A stretch of 64,000 nt of DNA from Streptomyces sp. LUP30 (GTDB taxonomy: Bacteria > Actinomycetota > Actinomycetes > Streptomycetales > Streptomycetaceae): positions 186,528 through 250,527 of the forward strand of contig NZ_MJAJ01000005.1 of NCBI RefSeq assembly GCF_001746365.1. Direction: 5' to 3'. This document shows positions 27,955-35,865 of the stretch, one piece after another (positions within the stretch are counted from its first letter, which is position 1; every line of letters begins with the position of its first letter). The translations under genes and the position numbers were made by a program. The notes under the pieces were generated by a model. The model was given only the letters and a program-made list of their open reading frames with translations, did no database searches and had not been told where the DNA came from.

Positions 27955-28308
27955 TCACTCGGCGCCGCCGTCGACGTCGTCCGCGAGGAGCAGGGCGAGC
28001 AGCCCGGGGAAGCGCGCCTCGAACTCCTCGCGGCGCAGTCGGTTGACCCGCTTCGGGCCCTCGTCACGCTGTTCCACGAGGCCGGCGCCGCGCAGAACCG
28101 AGAAGTGGTGGCTGAGCGCCGCCTTGCCGACGGGCACGTCGAAGCTGCCGCAGCTGCGTGTCCAGTCGGCGGAGCCCGCCAGCTCGCGGATCAGTTTGAT
28201 GCGCACGGGGTCGGAGACCGCGGACAGCGCCGTGAGCACGGACACCTCCTGGGGATCCGTGTGCACCGGCGCCGCGCGGTGAGATCCGCCCGCAGTCTGG
28301 TTGGGCAT
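27955..28308 (-). CDS. ArsR/SmtB-like helix-turn-helix regulator
   Basis: This 117-residue winged-helix regulator has ALSAVSDPVRIKLIRELAG and the recognition helix in GKAALSHHFSVLRGAGLVEQRDEG. There is no ELCV-type metal-binding motif, and only one Cys (WTRSCGSF). It may sense redox state or a small electrophile instead of a metal. The ATG at 28308 is chosen because the conserved fold begins shortly after. It lies between two quinone-oxidoreductase-like genes, with a 13-bp inverted-repeat pair upstream that fits an ArsR operator. Confidence 0.82.
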   Translation of the reverse strand: MPNQTAGGSHRAAPVHTDPQEVSVLTALSAVSDPVRIKLIRELAGSADWTRSCGSFDVPVGKAALSHHFSVLRGAGLVEQRDEGPKRVNRLRREEFEARFPGLLALLLADDVDGGAE

Positions 28309-28364
28309 GACTCTCCCGTCGTCGCCTGCCTCCGGCCGTTCAACTCGCCGAAGGACCCGGCCGG

Positions 28365-28394
28365 TTGTCGAGTGTTCGATGGATATCATACAGT
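28365..28394 (+). promoter_or_regulatory. Promoter of the quinone oxidoreductase gene
   Basis: TTGTCG (28365-28370), an 18-nt spacer and TACAGT (28389-28394) lie 54 nt upstream of the ATG at 28448. One arm of the operator below fills the spacer. Confidence 0.55.
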
Positions 28395-28422
28395 CCTGGT
28401 GTTCGCTTCCCATTGAACACTC
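28370..28422. promoter_or_regulatory. Inverted repeat likely bound by the ArsR regulator
   Basis: GAGTGTTCGATGG (28370-28382) and CCATTGAACACTC (28410-28422) are 13-nt arms with one mismatch, separated by 27 nt, in the divergent region between the ArsR gene and the quinone oxidoreductase gene. They flank the predicted -10 box. Confidence 0.6.
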
Positions 28423-28447
28423 ATCGAAGGGTGCGGGTGATCCCGTC

Positions 28448-29425
28448 ATGCGCGCAGTCGAGTTCCAGGAGTACGGCGGTCCCGAGGTGCTGCGACTCGT
28501 CGGGGCCGGGACACCCGAGCCCGGCCCCGGCCAGGTCACCGTCGACGCCGTCTACGTGGGCGTCAACTTCGCCGACCTCAAGGCACGCGCCGAGGGCTAC
28601 CGGGTGCCGTCGCTGCCGTTCCGGCCCGGTCTGGAGGTCTCCGGCCGGATCCGGGCCGTCGGCGAGGGCGTCCAGGGGCTGCGGCCGGGGCAGGAGGTCG
28701 CCGCGCTGGTCGGCGGCGGCGCCTACGCGGAGGTGGTCGTCGCCGACGCCGTCACCGTCTTCCCCCTTCCCGCGGGCCTGGACCTGCGCACCGCGGCCAC
28801 CCTGCCGACGGTGCTGCCGACCGCGCACGCCCTGCTCCACGAGGTCGGGCGGCTGCGGGCCGGGGAGAGCGTGCTGGTGCAGGGCGCAGCGGGCGGCGTC
28901 GGCACGGTGGCCGGGCAGTTGGCCAGGGCGGCGGGGGCCGGCGCGGTGTACGGGGTGGTGTCCTCGGCGGCCAAGACCGAGTACGCGCTCGAGCACGGCT
29001 ACGACGAGGTGTTCACCGGCGACGACTTCGTCGCCGACGTCCGCCGTGCCACCGACGGCAGGGGGGTGGACCTGGTCCTCGACCCGGTGGGCGGCGACAC
29101 CCTGCGTCGCGGCCTCGACGCGCTGGCCGTGTTCGGACGCCTGGTGTCGTTCGGCAATGCGAGCGGGGCCGGGCCGTGGCAGGTCGGACAGCCCGAGCTG
29201 TACGCACGGGGCCTTGCAGTCGGCGGCTTCTCCATCCTGACGCTCGCGCAGTCCGCGCCCGACGCGCTGCGCGCCCTCGCCGAGCGCTCCTTCCGCGCCG
29301 TCTCCGACGGAGTCGTGAGCCTGCCGGTCACCGCGGAGTTCGCGCTGGCGGACGCGGCCGAGGCGCACCGGCTCATGGGCGGTCGCACCTCGACGGGGAA
29401 GCTGCTGCTGCGCGTCGCCGACTGA
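28448..29425 (+). CDS. Quinone oxidoreductase-like NADPH-dependent dehydrogenase
   Basis: This 325-residue MDR superfamily protein of the QOR type has the N-terminal MRAVEFQEYGGPEVL, VGVNFADLKAR, RPGLEVSGRIRAVGEG, nucleotide-binding VQGAAGGVGTVAGQLAR and VDLVLDPVGGDTL. There are no zinc ligands, as expected. It reduces quinones or alpha,beta-unsaturated carbonyls with NADPH. The divergent ArsR regulator and shared operator suggest it is induced by a toxic electrophile. The ATG at 28448 has a GGGTGCGGGTG stretch upstream. Confidence 0.87.
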   Translation: MRAVEFQEYGGPEVLRLVGAGTPEPGPGQVTVDAVYVGVNFADLKARAEGYRVPSLPFRPGLEVSGRIRAVGEGVQGLRPGQEVAALVGGGAYAEVVVADAVTVFPLPAGLDLRTAATLPTVLPTAHALLHEVGRLRAGESVLVQGAAGGVGTVAGQLARAAGAGAVYGVVSSAAKTEYALEHGYDEVFTGDDFVADVRRATDGRGVDLVLDPVGGDTLRRGLDALAVFGRLVSFGNASGAGPWQVGQPELYARGLAVGGFSILTLAQSAPDALRALAERSFRAVSDGVVSLPVTAEFALADAAEAHRLMGGRTSTGKLLLRVAD

Positions 29426-29446
29426 GGGCAGCGGGCGCACGCGTCG

Positions 29447-29483
29447 GCGTGGTCGTGCCCGGCGCCGCCCGGCACGACCACGC
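29447..29483. terminator. Bidirectional terminator between QOR and GNAT genes
   Basis: GCGTGGTCGTGCC (29447-29459) and GGCACGACCACGC (29471-29483) form a perfect 13-bp stem with an 11-nt loop in the 70-bp gap between convergent genes. Confidence 0.75.
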
Positions 29484-29495
29484 GGCGGCCCGCGC

Positions 29496-29996
29496 TCAGA
29501 GGGTGCGCTGCATGCAGACCAGTCGCTCGCGCTCGTCCCATGACTCGGTGACGGTGAAGCCGAAGCGCTCGTACAGGGAGATGGCGCCGGTGCGCCATGC
29601 CCACACCGAGAGCCGCACCGTGCTCGCGCCGCCGGCCGCGGCGTACGCGAGGGCGGCGTGGAGCAGGTCGGAGGCGACGCCGCGGCCCCGGTGCGCCGGG
29701 TCCGTCCAGAGTCTCTTGATCTCCGAGCGGCCGTCGGCCGGTGCGGTCAGCACCAGACAGCCCACCGCGGCGTTCCCGTCGAGGGCCGTCAGCACCACGT
29801 CGTCGACGAACGCGGTCCGCGGGTCCGAGATCTCCGCACGGTAGCGGTCCGGCAGTGCCTCCACACCGGTGACGGCCTCGCCCTTCTCGGCCTCGGTCCG
29901 CAGGTGGTAGGCGGCCAGCAACCCGGCCAGCCCGTCCTCGGTGGAAGGGTCGTGGCCCGGCCAGCGGACGACGGCGACCTCGCCTCGATCGTTCAT
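29496..29996 (-). CDS. GNAT family N-acetyltransferase
   Basis: This 166-residue acetyltransferase has AAVGCLVLTAPADGRSEIKRLWTDPAHRGRGVAS (motif A with the acetyl-CoA loop RGRGVA, split here), LLHAALAYAAAGGA and WRTGAISLYERFGF. It resembles MarR-linked or PaiA-type single-domain GNATs. The substrate is unknown. It is a lone gene, convergent with the quinone oxidoreductase. Confidence 0.82.
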   Translation of the reverse strand: MNDRGEVAVVRWPGHDPSTEDGLAGLLAAYHLRTEAEKGEAVTGVEALPDRYRAEISDPRTAFVDDVVLTALDGNAAVGCLVLTAPADGRSEIKRLWTDPAHRGRGVASDLLHAALAYAAAGGASTVRLSVWAWRTGAISLYERFGFTVTESWDERERLVCMQRTL

Positions 29997-30161
29997 GCCG
30001 CCAGCATCACACGCCCCGCCCGGATCCTTCGCCCCGCCCGGATCCTTCGAAACGGTGCGGCTCGCCCGGACGTCACGATGTCACGTCGCTGCGTCACCCG
30101 TGCCGGTGATCCGCCGCCGGGTTGCGCCGGCGGCCGCCGGCCGGCCCGTCACCCTGGGAAC

Positions 30162-30683
30162 ATGCGCCGTCCCCTCGCCTTCGCCGCCGTTCTGGCGACC
30201 GTCCTCCTCGCCGGAGGCTGCGTGTCCCTCCCCGCCGGCACTCCGGCGCCGCCGCGCCTGGCCCCAGCAGCCGCCCGCACCCCCTCCCCCCTGCCGGCTC
30301 CCGTTCAGGCTCCCGCTCTCACCGCCCTCGTCAGCACGGCGCCGAGCGGGACGCCCCAGCAGCACGCCCGCCACCGGCGCGGCGCGGAGCGGCGGTTCAG
30401 CGGCCGCGGCGACGCCGGGAACCGGCCCCCGCACGCCCAGTCGCCGACCCGGCCGCGCGCCGGCTCGGCGGCGGCCCGTCCCGCGCGGCCCCGGTCCGTC
30501 GCGCCTCCGGGGCCGCGCCGTCACCACCACGAGCATCCGGCGCGCCCCGCCCGCCCGCGCGAGGCCGGGCCACGGCAGGCGCAGCCGCGGCCCACCTACG
30601 ACCTGCGCACCGTGTGCGGCTGGTCCCGCCGGTCGCCCGTGCCGCCCTCCGTGCGGCAGCTCTGCGACGCGTACGTCGGCTGA
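30162..30683 (+). CDS. Putative lipoprotein, Pro/Ala/Arg-rich
   Basis: This 173-residue protein has a short signal (MRRPLAFAAVLATVLLAGGC) with lipobox LAGGC, Cys20 being the likely lipidation site. The rest is a low-complexity Pro/Ala/Arg/His-rich region. A small C-terminal conserved-looking motif YDLRTVCGWSRRSPVPPSVRQLCDAYVG contains two cysteines, quoted here in two parts around RRSP. The C-terminal patch recurs in streptomycete lipoproteins of unknown role. The basic, disordered middle could bind cell-wall polymers, but that is a guess. It is convergent with the P450 gene. Confidence 0.6.
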   Translation: MRRPLAFAAVLATVLLAGGCVSLPAGTPAPPRLAPAAARTPSPLPAPVQAPALTALVSTAPSGTPQQHARHRRGAERRFSGRGDAGNRPPHAQSPTRPRAGSAAARPARPRSVAPPGPRRHHHEHPARPARPREAGPRQAQPRPTYDLRTVCGWSRRSPVPPSVRQLCDAYVG

Positions 30684-30723
30684 GCCGCGGCCCGGAGATC
30701 GGGCGTCGCGGTCGAGCCGTGCC

Positions 30724-31911
30724 TCAGGCGCCCTTCCTCGCGACGAGTCGGACGGGGACCTCGGCGTACGTGTTGAGGATGGTGTTCTCCGCGATCACCG
30801 GCTGCCCGGTGAACTCGACGCGTTCGACGGAGTCGAGCAGTGCGTGGATGACGGCGTGCAGTTCCAGACGGGCGACGCCCTGACCGACGCAGTTGTGCGC
30901 GCCGTACCCGAATCCGAGGTGATCGAGCGGATTGCGGCGGAAGTCGAACTCGTCCGCACGCTCCCACTTGCGTTCGTCGCGGTTCGCGGAGGCGAAGAGG
31001 GCCCATATGCGCGCGCCCTGCGGGACGGTCACCCCGCCGAGCTCCGTGTCGCGCGCCGCGACGCGGGTGAGTCCGCGCACGGGGGTCTCGAACCTGAGCA
31101 GCTCGTTGACGGTCGAGGCGACCAGTGCGGGCTGGGCGCGCAGCGCGTCCCACTGGTCGGGGTGCTCGGCGAAGAGGACGAGCAGATGGCCGATCGCAGC
31201 GGCCGTGGTCTCCAGTGAGGGGCCGATGAAGTCGACGAGGAGGAGCGGGCACTTCTCCTCGGCGATGACCCCCTGGTCGGCCGCTTCGAGCATGGCGGCC
31301 CCGGGGCTTCCGGCCGCGAGTTCCCGGTTCGCGGCGAGCTCGTGGGCGAACGTGAACAGGCGTCTGGTCATCTCCATGTTGTGCGCGGTGCGTTCCGAGG
31401 CCGGACCCAGCAGGTCGTTGCCCACCTGCCCCCACGCGTAGAGGTGCTCACGATTGCGTTCGGGAAGCCCGAGGTAGTCGGGGATGACGAGCATCGGCAG
31501 CGCCTGGGCCAGCTCGGTGACGCCGTCGATCTCGCCCTTGGCGACGACTTCGGCGACGAGATCGCGCGCCTTCCGGCCGATCTCCTCACCTCGGGCCCGC
31601 AGGGGGCCGGGGCGCAGTCCCGCCCCGACGACCGAGCGCAGCACCTCGTGTTCCGGCGGATCACTGACCAGCGTCACGCCCCGCATGAGCTGGTTGACCC
31701 CGGGATCGAATCCCACGCCCTCGCCGGAGACGAAGGCGTCGTGGTCGGCGAGCGCGGCCTTCACCTCGTCGTAGCGCGTCACCGCGTACACGTCCGGGTC
31801 GCGCAGTCGGACGACGCCGCCCAGGTCCCGGAGGTGTCGGTACTGCTCGTAGCGCGTGCGCCGGTCCGAGGTCGCGAACATGTCGATCTCCGTCATGGGG
31901 GCGACGGCCAC
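30724..31911 (-). CDS. Cytochrome P450
   Basis: This 395-residue bacterial class I P450 has heme-binding FGYGAHNCVG, ExxR in NELLRFETPVRG, I-helix FIGPSLETTAAAI and RGVTLVSDPPEHEVLRS near the C-helix. The I-helix lacks the usual A-G-x-D-T and reads G-P-S-L-E-T-T. The acid is Glu, which may alter proton delivery. The GTG at 31911 has AGGAGG upstream. No ferredoxin, reductase or biosynthetic gene is adjacent, so redox partner and substrate are unknown. Confidence 0.9.
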   Translation of the reverse strand: MAVAPMTEIDMFATSDRRTRYEQYRHLRDLGGVVRLRDPDVYAVTRYDEVKAALADHDAFVSGEGVGFDPGVNQLMRGVTLVSDPPEHEVLRSVVGAGLRPGPLRARGEEIGRKARDLVAEVVAKGEIDGVTELAQALPMLVIPDYLGLPERNREHLYAWGQVGNDLLGPASERTAHNMEMTRRLFTFAHELAANRELAAGSPGAAMLEAADQGVIAEEKCPLLLVDFIGPSLETTAAAIGHLLVLFAEHPDQWDALRAQPALVASTVNELLRFETPVRGLTRVAARDTELGGVTVPQGARIWALFASANRDERKWERADEFDFRRNPLDHLGFGYGAHNCVGQGVARLELHAVIHALLDSVERVEFTGQPVIAENTILNTYAEVPVRLVARKGA

Positions 31912-32098
31912 GGGTTCCTCCTAGAGCCACTGTCGGCGACGGCCGGTCTCGACCGTGGACACGCAGCACGCCTTCGCTTCCTCGTCCGAGCCGAACACCT
32001 CCTTCTGATCTTGCTCGGCGTGAGTGGCCGCAAAACCGGTGGCGGTGACCGACGGCGACTCGGGCGGGCCGACACCGCGGGACGTGCGCGTCCGGTGC

Positions 32099-33631
32099 TC
32101 ACGCCCGGGGAATCAGGTCCTCGATCACGGCGAGGGGCAGCGACGGGTTGGCGGCCGCCGCTTCCGCCACGCGCTGGTCGGCGTCGTCGAGCAGTTCCAC
32201 GACGACCGGGGCCGGGAGCGCCGGACGGCCGGCGGCGACGGGTCTCGCCCGGCCGTCCGCGAGACAGGCGAGAAGGGCGCGGGGCGACGCGCTCGGGTGC
32301 CGGGCGACCTCGCGGAACGCCTTCGGCACGGGTGGTTCGTGCCGGATCAGATGCTCCAGCAGCGCCGGGCTCGCGTCCGGGTTGGCCGCCACCCCGGCCA
32401 GGACCCGGACTCCGTGCCGGTCGACCATGGCGCGCAGGCGCGCTTCGGTGAGGCCCGGGTGCGAAGCGACGGACCTGACCACCTTCGCGTCGGGGTCGTC
32501 GGCCAGCCGGTCACGGATCTCCGGCGGCAGATCACGTCGGCGGGCCAGGAGCATGCGGGCGGGCGCGCTCGACGACCGGGCGAGCCGCCGCACCTCGGCC
32601 GCAGTCGCCGACGCGATCCGCGGGAGCAGGGCCGATCCGATCCTGGCGGAGCCGGCCAGCCGCGTCAGCACGTCCAGCGGCACTCGCGGGTTGTGCGCGA
32701 GCCCGCGACGCACGTCCGGGTCGCTGTCGCCGGCCAGGGAGCGCATCAGCGCGTCGTCGATCGCGGGATTCCCCGCGACGTCGGCCCGGATGCCGGGAGC
32801 GGGGTCCGCGGCCAGTGTCCGGTACACCCCCGCAGGCAGATCGGGGCGAGCGGCGAGCGCCCGGCGCAGGAGCATGGAGGGATGGTCCGCGAAGCCGACG
32901 ACGGCCTCGGCGGGCGTCGCCGGGTTCTGCAGGGCAGCCTGTCGTATGTCGTGCACGGCCGACCCGTGGGACCCGTCGCAGGAGGCTCCCGGCGGCACCA
33001 TGCAGTCGGGGCGCTGACACTGCCGCTCGTGCACGAACGGCGTCTCCTCCTGGTCGCAGACCTCGCAGCGGCGCGCGGGCGGCAGCCCGTGCCCGGTGAG
33101 GAGCGCCGCGAGCGCGTCCGGGGGCGTCGCCTCGTTGGCGGCCGCCGAGCGGCGCACCTGAGCGTGCGGATGCCTCGCCAGGCTGCCCGCGGTCACGTCG
33201 GACGTGGTCCACAGCGCGAGCTCCGCGACGACACCCACGTCCGGGTCCGCGGCCAGCGTCCTCACCACGTCGGCCGGGAGACCGGAGCAGGCGGCCAGTT
33301 TCTCCCGGTGCGCGGGGACCGGGTCCCGCGCGAGGATGCGCGCCCACTGCGGGCTGCCGGCGCCTTCGTCGAGCAGGGCGAGAGCGACGTCCGGCCGCGC
33401 GACGGGGTCGACGTCGGCGGCGGTCAGCCGTCCCTCGTACGCGAGGTGCACCCCGCACTGCGGCACGCGCGAGAACAGGTCGACCGCCTGTGCGTGGCTG
33501 AGGTCCGCCCGGTCGGCGAGACACCCTGCGACGTCGGCGTCCGCGACCGCGATCAGCCGGTCGACCAGCTCGTACGGCAACGCGGTGTTGGCGGCGAGAC
33601 CGCACAGGACGTGATCCACACGGGGCATCAT
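32099..33631 (-). CDS. Leucine-rich-repeat-variant (LRV) protein with Cys cluster
   Basis: This 510-residue protein is made of about 20 short helical repeats of roughly 24 residues with a pattern like NPATPAEAVVGFADHPS or ANPSLPLAVIEDL. This resembles the LRV fold known from Azotobacter, where an attached 4Fe-4S domain occurs. In the middle (about 220-255) lies CEVCDQEETPFVHERQCQ...C, giving a CxxC-x12-C-x4-C set that could bind a metal or an iron-sulfur cluster. A further Cys follows. No enzymatic motif is seen; the protein is likely a scaffold. The start is ambiguous: ATG ATG at 33631/33628, with no strong ribosome site. Confidence 0.68.
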   Translation of the reverse strand: MMPRVDHVLCGLAANTALPYELVDRLIAVADADVAGCLADRADLSHAQAVDLFSRVPQCGVHLAYEGRLTAADVDPVARPDVALALLDEGAGSPQWARILARDPVPAHREKLAACSGLPADVVRTLAADPDVGVVAELALWTTSDVTAGSLARHPHAQVRRSAAANEATPPDALAALLTGHGLPPARRCEVCDQEETPFVHERQCQRPDCMVPPGASCDGSHGSAVHDIRQAALQNPATPAEAVVGFADHPSMLLRRALAARPDLPAGVYRTLAADPAPGIRADVAGNPAIDDALMRSLAGDSDPDVRRGLAHNPRVPLDVLTRLAGSARIGSALLPRIASATAAEVRRLARSSSAPARMLLARRRDLPPEIRDRLADDPDAKVVRSVASHPGLTEARLRAMVDRHGVRVLAGVAANPDASPALLEHLIRHEPPVPKAFREVARHPSASPRALLACLADGRARPVAAGRPALPAPVVVELLDDADQRVAEAAAANPSLPLAVIEDLIPRA

Positions 33632-33928
33632 GCCCGGACCGTGGCTGAGCGGCTCAGATTTTCGACGCCCGGAGCAGCCGACGAACTCCCCGTCCCTGCG
33701 CACTCGTCGACGTGCTGACGCGTCGAGACGACGACTCCTGCGTCCGCCGGGCGTCCGTTGCCCTGCGCCGCCTCGTCCACCGTAGCGGCGACGCACCGGT
33801 GACGGCCGATGAGTTCCCGGCGGATCGACGGTCAGAGATCATGGCCGGGGCGCCGCGGCCGAGCGTGCGGGCGACGGCGCATCGGCCCCGTCCATCGAAG
33901 ACCGGACACGAGACCCGAGGAATCCACG

Positions 33929-34501
33929 ATGCGCACCTTGATCAGCACCGCTTTCATCTCGCTCGACGGCGTCGTGGAAGCCCCCGGCGGCGAGCCCGGC
34001 TACCGCAACGCAGGCTGGACCTTCAAGGACGTCGAGTTCCTCCCCGAGGCGTTCGAGATCAAGGGCCGCGAGCAGCAGGAAGCCACCGCGATGCTGCTGG
34101 GCCGGACCAGCTACGAGGCGTTCAGTCCGGTGTGGCCCGACATGCCGGAGTTCGCCGACTACAAGGTCATGCCGAAGTACGTCGTCTCCACCACCCTGCG
34201 CCAGAACGACCTGGTGGCCGACTGGGGTGAGACGACGATCCTGCGCTCGCTCGACGACGTCGCCGCCCTCAAGGAGAGCGAGGGCGGCCCGATCATCGTC
34301 CACGGCAGCGCCTCCCTGAACCAGGCACTGTCGGACGCCGGCCTGATCGACCGCTACCACCTGCTCGTCTTCCCCCTTCTGCTCGGCGCGGGCAAACGGC
34401 TCTTCAGCTCCACGGACAAGGACACCCAGAAGCTGAGGCTCGTCGAGCATCAGGCGTACGCCAACGGGCTCCAGAAGAACGTCTTCGACGTCCTGCGCTG
34501 A
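33929..34501 (+). CDS. Dihydrofolate reductase family protein (RibD C-terminal type)
   Basis: This 190-residue protein starts MRTLISTAFISLDGVVEAPGG, then has LLGRTSYEAFSPVWP, YVVSTTLRQND, PIIVHGSASLNQALSDAGLID and HLLVFPLLLGAGKRLF. This is the RibD_C/DHFR-like fold common in actinobacteria. These proteins bind NADPH but are not proven DHFRs; many are called dihydrofolate reductase family proteins without a known substrate. The ATG at 33929 has CCGAGG upstream. It is divergent from the LRV protein. Confidence 0.85.
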   Translation: MRTLISTAFISLDGVVEAPGGEPGYRNAGWTFKDVEFLPEAFEIKGREQQEATAMLLGRTSYEAFSPVWPDMPEFADYKVMPKYVVSTTLRQNDLVADWGETTILRSLDDVAALKESEGGPIIVHGSASLNQALSDAGLIDRYHLLVFPLLLGAGKRLFSSTDKDTQKLRLVEHQAYANGLQKNVFDVLR

Positions 34502-34620
34502 CCGCCGCGTCGTCCGCACCGGGGCCGTCGGCGACTCCCGCGGCCCCCTGCTCCCCGACTCCCCGCGTGCGTGCGTGCGTGGGAAGGTGGGCAGGAGATG
34601 TCTCTCAGGGAGGGCGGACG

Positions 34621-35322
34621 GTGGAGGACGGTGTGGACTGGGGTCGGTTCGCCCAGCAGATGGCATCGATGGCGAGGGATCTCCTGGCCCAGGAGTCGGT
34701 CGGCGACACGCTGGAGCGGATCACCGCGTCGGCCACGGAGCTGGTCGACGGGTGTGACGCGGCCGGCATCCTCGTGCTGCACGCCCGCAAGGTGGAGACG
34801 CTCGCTCCGACGGACCAGCTGGTCGTCGACAGCGACCGGCTGCAGGAGCAGCTGGGGGAAGGGCCGTGCTTCGACGTCGTCCGGCACGCGCAGGGCCAGC
34901 AGGTTCACCGCATCGCGGACCTCACCGGCGAGCAGGGGCGCTGGCCCGCCTACGCCCCGAGGGCCCACGCGCTCGGGGTCGGCAGCATGATGGGTTTTCT
35001 GCTGTTCACCGACGACGAGGATCTCGGTGCGCTCAACCTGTACTCGCGCAAGGCGGGCGTGTTCACCGAGGCCAGCGAGCTGGCCGGCTGGCTGCTCGCC
35101 TCCCACGCCGCGGTCGCCTTCGCGAGCGCCCGTACCCATGCCCAGATGGAGCAGGCCGTCGCCACCCGGCACGTCATCGGCGAGGCCATGGGCATCCTCA
35201 TCGGCAGCCATCACCTCTCCGAGGACCAGGCGTTCGACGTGCTGCGGCGCTATTCGCAGGAGAACAACGTCAAGCTCCGCGAGGTCGCCCGGCTGATCTG
35301 CGAGCAGGGCGGCCTCTCGTGA
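34621..35322 (+). CDS. GAF-ANTAR domain protein
   Basis: This 233-residue regulator has a GAF sensor domain (about 15-160; TLERITASATELVDGCDAAGILV, EGPCFDVVR) and a C-terminal ANTAR domain (about 170-225; EQAVATRHVIGEAMGILIG, AFDVLRRYSQENNVKLREVA). ANTAR domains bind paired-hairpin RNA antiterminators when activated. The GTG at 34621 follows AGGGAGGGCGG. Streptomycetes encode many such proteins with no known RNA target. The sensor signal and target are unknown. Confidence 0.87.
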   Translation: MEDGVDWGRFAQQMASMARDLLAQESVGDTLERITASATELVDGCDAAGILVLHARKVETLAPTDQLVVDSDRLQEQLGEGPCFDVVRHAQGQQVHRIADLTGEQGRWPAYAPRAHALGVGSMMGFLLFTDDEDLGALNLYSRKAGVFTEASELAGWLLASHAAVAFASARTHAQMEQAVATRHVIGEAMGILIGSHHLSEDQAFDVLRRYSQENNVKLREVARLICEQGGLS

Positions 35323-35445
35323 CCCGTTCGTCGGCGGGGCGGCTCCTCCGGCACGCTGTCTGAACCAGAGAAGCCTGGACCGGGCCGGCCCCATGGGAAC
35401 GCCGCTCGACCCGGCATGCTCACCAAGTCCCCTGTCCGGGCCGCC

Positions 35446-35865
35446 TCACACCCGATCCCCGGGCGGACCCGCGTCACGTCCCACGAGGCCGGGGCTGACG
35501 GGCGTCCCGGGCGGCGTCGGGGTGGAGTGGGCGTCGATCGCGGACCGCGCGTCGGGGTGGAGGGCGAAGACCTGGTCGAGTCCGACGATGCGCAGGATGC
35601 GCAGCGTGTTGTCGGGGACGCCCGCCAGGGCGACGTCGGCCCGAGCCGCCGCCGCATGGTTGCGGGCCGCGATCAGGGCGGTGATGCCGCTGGAGTCGCA
35701 GAACTGCAGCCGTGACAGGTCCAGGACCAGGCGCTGCCCAGGACGCAGGGCTGTCCTGGCGAGGTGCTCGCGCAGTTCGTGCGCCGTGCCGTGGTCGAGA
35801 TCACCGACGATCTCGAGCACGGGGCCGGTGACCGCGTCGCGGGCGGCGATCTTCACTGTCGTCAT
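35446..35865 (-). CDS. STAS-domain anti-sigma factor antagonist (RsbV-like)
   Basis: This 139-residue protein has a STAS domain (about 3-110; VLEIVGDLDHGTAHELREHL, LVLDLSRLQFCDSSGITALIAA) with the phosphorylatable Ser in CDSSG, plus a Pro-rich tail. When dephosphorylated by a PP2C it should bind and neutralise an anti-sigma kinase. It follows the PAS-PP2C gene with a 4-nt ATGA overlap, so phosphatase and substrate are co-made. No anti-sigma kinase or sigma gene is in the window. Confidence 0.9.
   Translation of the reverse strand: MTTVKIAARDAVTGPVLEIVGDLDHGTAHELREHLARTALRPGQRLVLDLSRLQFCDSSGITALIAARNHAAAARADVALAGVPDNTLRILRIVGLDQVFALHPDARSAIDAHSTPTPPGTPVSPGLVGRDAGPPGDRV

Noticed and set aside
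24807-28067. A very long open frame on the minus strand (25011-28067)
   Set aside because: It runs antisense through the secreted glycosidase and overlaps the oxidoreductase in another frame. It is an artefact of high GC. The plus-strand protein has signal peptide, catalytic motifs and lectin repeats.
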